Source: CAZDHT01 sp964505325
GTDB taxonomy: Bacteria; Planctomycetota; PUPC01
Direction: 5' to 3'
Assembly: GCA_964505325.1 (NCBI GenBank)
Contig: CAZDHT010000223.1
Span: forward strand, 1-9,145
DNA length: 9,145 bases
Positions 1-5,448 of this stretch are shown here, in pieces. The first letter of the stretch is position 1. Each line of letters begins with the position of its first letter. The notes below the pieces were generated by a model that was not told the origin of the DNA, made no database searches, and saw nothing but the letters and a program-made list of their open reading frames with translations. A program made the translations under genes and the position numbers.

Positions 1-2
1 TT

Positions 3-56
3 TGTGGCACGGGCGTCTCGCCCGTGGGCGATCACGGCCGGGACGGCCGTGCCACA
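3..56. repeat. Imperfect inverted repeat (REP-like intergenic element)
   Basis: Two 24-base arms (3-26 and 33-56) are reverse complements with 3 mismatches, separated by a 6-base loop (27-32). The outer ends, TGTGGCAC and GTGCCACA, pair perfectly. Each arm is itself partly palindromic (for example GGGCGtctCGCCC in the left arm), so the unit could fold as one long hairpin or as two small ones. From memory, similar GTGGCACGGGCG...CCCGTG elements are scattered between genes in planctomycete and other PVC-group genomes; I cannot check that here. No gene boundary is visible to its left, so it may lie in the 3' flank of a gene outside the window. Confidence 0.7.
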
Positions 57-71
57 GGGGGCGTGCCGCCC

Positions 72-89
72 GACGCCGCAGGCGGCGAC
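72..89. repeat. 18-bp palindromic element, copy 1
   Basis: The sequence GACGCCGCAGGCGGCGAC has a perfect 6-base-pair core (CGCCGC at 74-79, GCGGCG at 82-87) with a 2-base centre. It matches the element at 144-161 in 16 of 18 positions and in the same orientation, and the two copies start exactly 72 bases apart. It could be a short REP-like unit or one half of a paired protein-binding site. It lies in the non-coding leader before the sigma factor gene. Confidence 0.5.
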
Positions 90-141
90 TGCTCCGAAAT
101 ACCCCCCGTTCAGAGGATCCACTCCAGACTGTGCGTTCTGC

Positions 142-170
142 TTGACGCCGCACGCGGCGTCTTGCACAAT
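142..170 (+). promoter_or_regulatory. Candidate sigma-70-type promoter for the sigma factor operon
   Basis: TTGACG (142-147, 5 of 6 to the consensus) is followed after 17 bases by CACAAT (165-170, 4 of 6). Transcription would start near 177, directly before the purine-rich ribosome site GGGAGGAGG (178-186), leaving a very short leader before the ATG at 191. The -10 match is modest in a GC-rich genome, so this is a suggestion only. I saw no clear ECF-type autoregulatory promoter (GAAC/CGTC style). Confidence 0.3.
144..161. repeat. 18-bp palindromic element, copy 2 (possible operator)
   Basis: GACGCCGCACGCGGCGTC has perfect 8-base arms (144-151 and 154-161) around a 2-base centre, so it is a better palindrome than the copy at 72-89. 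It overlaps the last bases of a candidate -35 box and fills most of the spacer of the candidate promoter for the sigma factor gene. A regulator bound there would block RNA polymerase. It could equally be a repeat element that happens to lie there. Confidence 0.5.
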
Positions 171-190
171 GAGTCTCGGGAGGAGGTCAC

Positions 191-745
191 ATGAGCGCGG
201 ACGCCCCGGACCTCATCGCGCGCTGCCTGAGCGGCGATGATGCCGCCTTCACCGCGCTCTACGCCGAGCACGCCGGGCGGGTGAAGGCGTACTTCCTGCG
301 GCAGGGGTTCACGGGGCCGGACGCCGACGACCTGACGCAGCAGGTATTCGTCCGGGTGTTCAAGTCGCTCCACACGTTTGACCCCTCCCGCGGGACGTTC
401 TCCCAGTGGCTGGGCGCCATCGCGCGGAACGTTGCCCGCAAGCACTTCCGGCGCCGAACGCAGCCGCAGAGCTTCGATCCCGAGCTGGCCGAGGAGATGT
501 TCGCTGCGACGGAGAACCCCACCGGGCGAGCGGAGCTTCGGGAGGAGATCGACGCATTGTCTCAGTGCATCGAGGCGCTGCCGGCGGAACTGGCACGCGT
601 CATCCACCTGCGCTACGTACAGGCGCGGACAACGCGGGGCATCGCGGCGCTCCTGGGCATGCCGGAAGCGACCGTGCGGTTGCGTCTGAAGGAGGCCGCG
701 GGATTGCTGCAAGGATGTCTGAAGGCGAAAGGTATTTTCGAATAG
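191..745 (+). CDS. ECF-type RNA polymerase sigma factor
   Basis: This 184-residue protein has the two-domain layout and length of extracytoplasmic-function sigma factors. Region 2 spans about residues 20-90: it includes DADDLTQQVFVRVF (44-57), the core-polymerase-binding helix, and a basic -10-recognition helix ending in RKHFRRR (83-89). Region 4 spans about 120-178, with LPAELARVIHLRY (129-141) and the helix-turn-helix RGIAALLGMPEATVRLRLKEA (149-169) that reads the -35 element. The ATG at 191 is preceded by a strong AGGAGG (181-186). The protein would act in the cytoplasm, steering polymerase to a small regulon. The next gene encodes a single-pass membrane protein that is its likely anti-sigma partner. 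Region 4 lacks a long C-terminal extension. Family assignment is firm; the ECF subgroup and target genes are unknown. Confidence 0.93.
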   Translation: MSADAPDLIARCLSGDDAAFTALYAEHAGRVKAYFLRQGFTGPDADDLTQQVFVRVFKSLHTFDPSRGTFSQWLGAIARNVARKHFRRRTQPQSFDPELAEEMFAATENPTGRAELREEIDALSQCIEALPAELARVIHLRYVQARTTRGIAALLGMPEATVRLRLKEAAGLLQGCLKAKGIFE

Positions 746-797
746 GCGCCGGCATACGCAAGACGGGCTGCGGCGGATATACAATAGAGGCAGAACG

Positions 798-1940
798 ATG
801 AGAGCAGAACCTGAACAACCGGACGGACGGCTGGAGCATCTGCTTCGCCGATGGGGCGCTGAGGAGGCGGCGACTGAGGCGCAGCCGGGCCCGCTGCCGA
901 TTGCGGCGGCTCGGCGGCCTGTTCCGCAGCGTGTCGGATGGGGGCCGTTCGTGCTCCGCTGGCTGCCGCTCGCGGCTTCACTGGTCCTTCTCGCGGGCGC
1001 GGCCGGCATGTTTCTTGCCGCAAAGTACGGGCCGCCGGACCGCGGCAGAGCCCGTGCGGCCAGGCCGTCGGAGAAGAGGGAGACCCGCCGGCTGCGGGCC
1101 GAACTGACCCGGGCGACCGGCGAACTCAAGGCGAGCCGGACGGCTCTGGCCGAGGCCGAGCAACTGATCGCCAAGCAGAGCAAGCTGTTCAAGGGCAACG
1201 AGCAGCTCCGCGCCGACCTGGAGTTGGCGCGCATCGAGTTCCGCGAACGGGACGCGGACCTGAGAAAGGAGATCCGGGGCCTGAATGAGCACCTCACCGC
1301 CGCGAAGGCGCAACTGGATGCTGAGATCGAGAAGCGGGTGGCCCCGCTGAAGAAGACCATCGCGGACAAGGAAACCGAGCTTGAGAAGGCGGTCGCAGGT
1401 CTGAAGCAGAGCGAGAAGCAACTCGGCGATCTGACGAAACACCTGGCCGCGGCGCGGGAGGAGCAGAAGAAGCTGCGCGAGCGGCTGGACTCCGAGGCCG
1501 CCCGGCTGCGGCGGATGCACGAAACGGCATCAGCAGGTCGCCTTCGTGCGGAGACCCGGTTGTCGGCGATGCAGGCTCAGCAGCACGTCCTGCGGGGCAT
1601 GTTGCAGCGTCGCTATCTGGCGGCCGGGGCGCCCGGCGCGGCGGGAGTCCGGGCGCGGCAGCTCGCCGCCAGAAAGAACCATCTTCTCCGGCGGTGCGCC
1701 GAGCTTCGCCGGCGCGCGCACAGCAAGTCCGCGCGGAAGCTCCTCGACACGCTGGAAGTCGTGCTCACGCGCCTCGACCTGCTGGACGCCAACAAGAGCA
1801 GCGAGGCGGACGCCTTCACCGCGTCCGTCAAGCGGGTGGGGCTGATCCCGCGCATCGATGAAGTTCTCCTGGCCGGCGATGAAGGCCCCGCGGCCCTCGC
1901 TTGGCTTCTCGAGACCCAACTCGTGCTGATGGGGATGTGA
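798..1940 (+). CDS. Single-pass membrane protein with long coiled coil; putative anti-sigma factor
   Basis: The 380-residue protein has a short, probably cytoplasmic N-terminus (1-50) containing RLEHLLRRWGAEEAA (11-25), one hydrophobic membrane helix (about 51-75), and a long charged Lys/Glu/Arg-rich stretch (about 90-265) typical of a coiled coil. A smaller, probably helical C-terminal domain follows (about 285-380), ending in AWLLETQLVLMGM. ATG 798 has GAGG at 787-790, 7 bases upstream. Placed just after an ECF sigma gene, with the small cytoplasmic domain able to hold the sigma factor and the coiled coil outside, it fits a transmembrane anti-sigma factor. I see no HxxxCxxC zinc motif, so it is not a classic ZAS protein. 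The role is inferred from position and topology; a structural envelope protein is the alternative. Confidence 0.6.
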   Translation: MRAEPEQPDGRLEHLLRRWGAEEAATEAQPGPLPIAAARRPVPQRVGWGPFVLRWLPLAASLVLLAGAAGMFLAAKYGPPDRGRARAARPSEKRETRRLRAELTRATGELKASRTALAEAEQLIAKQSKLFKGNEQLRADLELARIEFRERDADLRKEIRGLNEHLTAAKAQLDAEIEKRVAPLKKTIADKETELEKAVAGLKQSEKQLGDLTKHLAAAREEQKKLRERLDSEAARLRRMHETASAGRLRAETRLSAMQAQQHVLRGMLQRRYLAAGAPGAAGVRARQLAARKNHLLRRCAELRRRAHSKSARKLLDTLEVVLTRLDLLDANKSSEADAFTASVKRVGLIPRIDEVLLAGDEGPAALAWLLETQLVLMGM

Positions 1941-1941
1941 C

Positions 1942-2334
1942 GTGCGAACACATGCCGTTCCCTGGTTGGCAATTGCCGCCGCGCTCGCGGTCGCAGGGTG
2001 TGCGGGTGCCCATATGGATCTTCAGTCCACGGCGGACCGGTCGGTCCGCTTGAGCAGACAGCGAGAAGCAGCGCTGGCCAAGGCCGTCGAACTGGTGACC
2101 GAACTCAAGTACACCGAGGCGGCGGAGACGCTGGCGCCCCTGGTCAAGGACTTCGATGCCGTCGGCAACCTGACCCGCGCGGCCGAGGCGATGTTCTGGA
2201 CCGCCTACTGCCATGAAAAACTCGATCATCGGACGCAGGCCGAGGACCTCTACCGGCTCGTGGTCAGGAAGTACCCTCAGACCGCCGCGTCGCGCCAGGC
2301 GGCCGAACGACTGAGCCGACTTGAGCCCGAATGA
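1942..2334 (+). CDS. Small TPR-like lipoprotein
   Basis: This 130-residue protein begins with a hydrophobic signal sequence and a lipobox, V-A-G-C, with the acylated cysteine at residue 20. It should therefore be exported and lipid-anchored, probably in the outer membrane. The mature part contains about two helix-turn-helix TPR-like repeats: KAVELVTELKYTEAAETLAP (47-66) and AEAMFWTAYCHEKLDHRTQA (81-100), continuing into EDLYRLVVRKYPQTAASRQA (101-120). This pattern resembles YbgF/BamD-type repeats, including the 'KYPQTAAS' turn. The start is GTG 1942, one base after the TGA of the upstream gene, with GGGGA (1931-1935) as ribosome site, so the two genes are likely co-translated. As the third gene of the sigma cluster it may be a sensor or envelope scaffold. 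Its partner and function are unknown. Confidence 0.72.
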   Translation: MRTHAVPWLAIAAALAVAGCAGAHMDLQSTADRSVRLSRQREAALAKAVELVTELKYTEAAETLAPLVKDFDAVGNLTRAAEAMFWTAYCHEKLDHRTQAEDLYRLVVRKYPQTAASRQAAERLSRLEPE

Positions 2335-2368
2335 CGTCCCCCGCGAACCGAAGAATCTCCTCTCAAGG

Positions 2369-2396
2369 TTGACATTTCCCCGGCATAGGCTTAAAT
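2369..2396 (+). promoter_or_regulatory. Sigma-70-type promoter for the aminotransferase-ABC-thrC unit
   Basis: A perfect TTGACA -35 box (2369-2374) is followed after 16 bases by TTAAAT (2391-2396, 4 of 6 to TATAAT). The surrounding bases are AT-richer than the rest of this GC-rich window. Transcription would start near 2403, giving a leader of about 36 bases with AGGAG at 2428-2432, six bases before the ATG at 2439. It lies in the only sizeable gap (2335-2438) between the two gene clusters. I saw no terminator hairpin for the upstream operon in that gap. Confidence 0.55.
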
Positions 2397-2438
2397 AGGG
2401 CTGATGGCACAGGTTTTGGCCGTTCTCAGGAGAGCCGA

Positions 2439-3659
2439 ATGTCCGACCGTCTGGCCAGGCTGAATCCGAATCTCGCGCCCATCCTGACCGCGCCGTATCC
2501 GTTCGACGTCGTCGACGCGAACAAGAAGAAAGCGCGGGGCATGTTCCCCGAGGGGCACGTGGTGGACTTCGGCATCGGCGATCCGACCGATCCGATGCCG
2601 GCGGTAGTGCGCGCGCGGATGGTCGAGGCGGTCGAGGAGTTGAAGTGCTCGGGCTACCCGGCGAGTGTAGGCTGCGAGGACTACCTCGATGCAATCACCG
2701 GCTGGCTCAAGTCCCGTTTCGGCGCCGAGATCGGCGCCGATCAGATCTGCGCGACCTACGGCGCGAAGTACGCGTCGTTCCACATCCCGCTCTACTTCGT
2801 CAACCCGCAATCCGCAATCCGCAATCCGCAATCGCGAGAGGTTTGCCTCATTCCGAATCCCGGGTATCCACCGTACACGGACGGTTCAGTCCTGGCGGGC
2901 GCGGAGCCGTATTACCTGAACATCTCGGAGGCAAACGGCTTCGAGCCGGACCTGAGCGAGATTCCATCGGACGTGGCCGAGCGGACGCGGGTGTTCTTCC
3001 TGAACTCGCCGCACTCGCCCACCGGGCACGTGTGTCCGCTCGACAAGCTGGCCGAGGTCGTCCGCTTCTGTCTCGACCGCGAGATTGTTCTGGTCTCCGA
3101 CGAATGCTATTCGGAACTGTACTACGGGGAGCCGCCGCACAGCGTCCTGGAGATTCCCGAGTCGGCGGAGTGTGCCATCGTGCTCAATTCGCTCTCGAAG
3201 CGGAGCATGATGACGTCGTGCGCCGTCGGGTTCCTGGTCTCTCGCAATCCCAAGTTGCTCGACCCGATCAAGTCGATCACGCGGAAGTCGGTGCAGGGGG
3301 TCGCGAACATCATCCAGGCGGGCGCGGCGGCGGCGTTCCGCGACGAAGCGCACCCCGTGGAGATGCGCGAGGTGTACCAGGAACGGCTGGACGCCATTCT
3401 GCCCGCTCTGGAGGCGATCGGCTGCGCACCGGTCCGGCCGCAGGGCACCTTCTTCTTGTGGGTCAAAGTGCCGGAGGGCGAGACGCCGCTGTCCTTCTCC
3501 GAGACGCTCCTCTTCGACAAGGGGATCAACTGCGTGCCGGGCAACCTGGTGAGCATCGAGTGGAACGGGGTGAATCCGGGCGACGGGTTCGTCCGGTTCG
3601 CGCTGGTGCCGCCGATTGAGCAAGTCCGCAAAGCCGCCGAGCGGCTGAAAGCCGGATAG
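2439..3659 (+). CDS. Class I/II PLP-dependent aminotransferase (DapL/DapC-like)
   Basis: This 406-residue fold-type I aminotransferase moves an amino group between an amino acid and a 2-oxo acid using pyridoxal phosphate. Visible landmarks are FGIGDPTDPMP (44-54), IPNPGYPPY (138-146), LNSPHSPTG (188-196), SDECYSELYY (220-229, with Asp221 for the pyridine nitrogen and Tyr224), SLSKRS (251-256, with Lys254 as the Schiff-base lysine) and VRFALVPP (385-392, with Arg386 for the substrate carboxylate). The SLSKRS motif and YPF near the N-terminus recall LL-diaminopimelate and succinyldiaminopimelate aminotransferases, but the substrate is not proven. Three oddities stand out. The usual Asn of NNPTG is Ser193. 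The usual Arg of the MTGxRxGF segment is Ala262. Residues 123-132 are encoded by a CCGCAAT tandem repeat that adds about 9 residues before the PGYP motif. ATG 2439 has AGGAG six bases upstream. It heads the downstream gene cluster, 4 bases before the ABC gene. Confidence 0.85.
   Translation: MSDRLARLNPNLAPILTAPYPFDVVDANKKKARGMFPEGHVVDFGIGDPTDPMPAVVRARMVEAVEELKCSGYPASVGCEDYLDAITGWLKSRFGAEIGADQICATYGAKYASFHIPLYFVNPQSAIRNPQSREVCLIPNPGYPPYTDGSVLAGAEPYYLNISEANGFEPDLSEIPSDVAERTRVFFLNSPHSPTGHVCPLDKLAEVVRFCLDREIVLVSDECYSELYYGEPPHSVLEIPESAECAIVLNSLSKRSMMTSCAVGFLVSRNPKLLDPIKSITRKSVQGVANIIQAGAAAAFRDEAHPVEMREVYQERLDAILPALEAIGCAPVRPQGTFFLWVKVPEGETPLSFSETLLFDKGINCVPGNLVSIEWNGVNPGDGFVRFALVPPIEQVRKAAERLKAG
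2805..2832 (+). repeat. CCGCAAT heptanucleotide tandem repeat (4 perfect copies) inside the aminotransferase gene
   Basis: Four exact head-to-tail copies of CCGCAAT occupy 28 bases. Because 7 is not a multiple of 3, the translation cycles with a 7-residue period (NPQSAIRNPQS, residues 122-132). The unit has no stop codon in any of the six frames. It lies where relatives usually read a short turn such as NPGD before the strand leading to PxPGYP, so it looks like an in-frame insertion or expansion of about 27 bases. Heptanucleotide tandem repeats are known from cyanobacteria (STRR sequences), and from memory similar NPQSAIRNPQS/LRIADCG peptides recur in environmental planctomycete-type genomes. 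Confidence 0.9.
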
Positions 3660-3663
3660 TCCT

Positions 3664-5448
3664 GTGGCTCCTGATGAAGAAAAGAAGATTTCCCCGGCGG
3701 TGTTACGCCGCCTGATGGGGGAGTACCGCCACGAGGTGCCGCTGACCGTCTTGGCGATGCTGATCACCATCGCCGGCTCGGCGATGGAGGTCTTCCCCAT
3801 CGTCTTCACCGGCTGGGCGGTCAACTACCTCCAGGCCTGGTACGGCACGGGGCGACTCAACGTGTGGCCCTTCGTGATCCTCATCGCGCTCGCCGCGCTC
3901 GTCCGCAACCTGCTCCGCTTCGCACAGTCGGTGGGGCGTGCCGAGCTGAGCGTGCGCATCACCAACCGCCTCCGCCACCGGATGTACGAGGCGGTCCAGC
4001 GCCACTCGCTGACCTACCACAGCAAGACGACCACCGGCGACCTGATCTCGCGGTCGACCGGCGACGTGGAGCACATGTCGCGGTTCATCCGGTTTTCCGT
4101 CTTCGGCACGGCGGAAATGCTCATCGTCCTCGGGGTGTCCGTCGTCACGCTGTTAAGCATCGACGTCTCCTTCGCCGTGATCGCGCTGAGCCCGGTGCCG
4201 CTGGCCGTGTACCTGACCGTCCGGTTCGGCTCCCGGATGCGGCCGATGTGGAGGGGGGCTCGCGACGCTTACGGCGAAGTGACCACGGTGCTCCAGGAGA
4301 ACATCGCGGGGGCACGCGTGGTCCGCGCGTTCGCCCAGGAACAGGCCGAGTCCGAGAAGTTCGGCGGCCGCACGGTCACGTACATCAAGCGGGTGATCGA
4401 CGCCTTCCGCTACTGGGTGGTGCGGATGGTCTCGACGAGCCTGGCGTTCAGTATGGTGACGCCGATCGCGGTGCTCTACGGTTCGTACGCGGCGATTCGC
4501 GGCGGGCTGGGGATCGGCGACATCCTGATCTGCCTGGGCCTGATGCGGCCGATCGAGCGACGGCTGCACCACATCATGCACCTCATCGAAACGTACCAGC
4601 GGGCGGCCGCGGGTGGCGAGCGGGTGTTCGAGGTGCTCGACGAGGAGCCCAGCATCCAGTCCCATCCCGGCGCCCAGGCGATGCCGCGGTCGTCGGAAAG
4701 GAAGGGCGCCTGCGTCGAGTTCGGCGGCGTGTCGTTCGGCTACGAGCCGGATAAGCCCGTGATCGCCGACGTCAGCTTCACCGCGCAGTCCGGCCAGACC
4801 ATCGCCGTGGTCGGCCACACCGGCTCGGGCAAGTCGACGCTGATCAGTCTGATCCCTCGGTTCCACGATCCGACCGCGGGCGTGGTGCTGATCAACAGCA
4901 AGGATGCGCGGGACATCCGTCTGGACGAGCTTCGGCAGGCCATCGGCATCATCTTTCAGGAGACGTTTCTGTTCAGCGCCTCGGTGCGGGGGAACATCGC
5001 CTACGGTTTGCCCGACGCCGACGAAGACGCTATCCGCGCCGCCGCCCAGGCCGCCAAGGCGCACGACTTCATCATGGAACTCGACGACGGCTACGACACC
5101 ATCATCGGCGAGCGGGGCGTCACCCTCAGCGGCGGCCAAGCCCAGCGCATCGCCATCGCGCGGGCCGTGCTCCTCGACCCTGACGTGCTGATCATGGACG
5201 ACGCCACCGCCAGCGTCGACTCGGAGACCGAGCGCCACATCCGCGAGACCATGCGACAGGTCGCGGAGGGCCGAACCAACTTCATCGTCGCACACCGCGT
5301 CTCGTCCGTCGCTCACGCCGACCAGATTCTCGTGCTGGAGGAGGGTCGGATCGCGGAACAAGGCACCCACACGGAACTGTACAACCGCGGCGGCATCTAC
5401 CGCCGGATGTGCGAGCAGCAGTTTGCGGGCCGGATCGATGAAGACTGA
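3664..5448 (+). CDS. ABC exporter half-transporter, subunit 1 (degenerate-site Walker B)
   Basis: The 594-residue protein combines a six-helix exporter membrane domain (about 20-315) and an ATPase domain (about 350-585). ATPase motifs in order are the A-loop Tyr360, Walker A GHTGSGKS (384-391), Q-loop Gln432, signature LSGGQ (488-492), Walker B VLIMDD (508-513) and H-loop His544. The residue after the Walker B Asp, normally the catalytic Glu, is Asp513, a change typical of the weak ATP site in heterodimeric exporters. The signature is intact. The start is GTG 3664, four bases after the aminotransferase stop, with no clear ribosome site, so translation is probably coupled; ATG 3715 is a weaker alternative because it would trim the N-terminal elbow helix. 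It acts in the inner membrane with the next gene's product. The cargo (lipid, peptide or drug-like) cannot be read from sequence. Confidence 0.93.
   Translation: MAPDEEKKISPAVLRRLMGEYRHEVPLTVLAMLITIAGSAMEVFPIVFTGWAVNYLQAWYGTGRLNVWPFVILIALAALVRNLLRFAQSVGRAELSVRITNRLRHRMYEAVQRHSLTYHSKTTTGDLISRSTGDVEHMSRFIRFSVFGTAEMLIVLGVSVVTLLSIDVSFAVIALSPVPLAVYLTVRFGSRMRPMWRGARDAYGEVTTVLQENIAGARVVRAFAQEQAESEKFGGRTVTYIKRVIDAFRYWVVRMVSTSLAFSMVTPIAVLYGSYAAIRGGLGIGDILICLGLMRPIERRLHHIMHLIETYQRAAAGGERVFEVLDEEPSIQSHPGAQAMPRSSERKGACVEFGGVSFGYEPDKPVIADVSFTAQSGQTIAVVGHTGSGKSTLISLIPRFHDPTAGVVLINSKDARDIRLDELRQAIGIIFQETFLFSASVRGNIAYGLPDADEDAIRAAAQAAKAHDFIMELDDGYDTIIGERGVTLSGGQAQRIAIARAVLLDPDVLIMDDATASVDSETERHIRETMRQVAEGRTNFIVAHRVSSVAHADQILVLEEGRIAEQGTHTELYNRGGIYRRMCEQQFAGRIDED

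Noticed and set aside
780..785. TACAAT as a -10 box for a separate promoter before the coiled-coil gene
   Set aside because: The hexamer matches 5 of 6, but no acceptable -35 box is present 16-18 bases upstream (757-762 reads CGCAAG), and co-transcription with the sigma gene is simpler.
110..1369. A 419-codon minus-strand frame spanning the sigma and coiled-coil genes
   Set aside because: It is a Ser/Arg-rich shadow frame with no recognisable domain, opposite two well-supported plus-strand genes.
2805..2832. CRISPR-like array
   Set aside because: The repeats are 7 bases long with no spacers, so this is a simple tandem repeat.
5423..5437. TTG start for ABC subunit 2
   Set aside because: It adds only five residues, lies deeper in the preceding gene and is a rarer start codon than ATG 5438.
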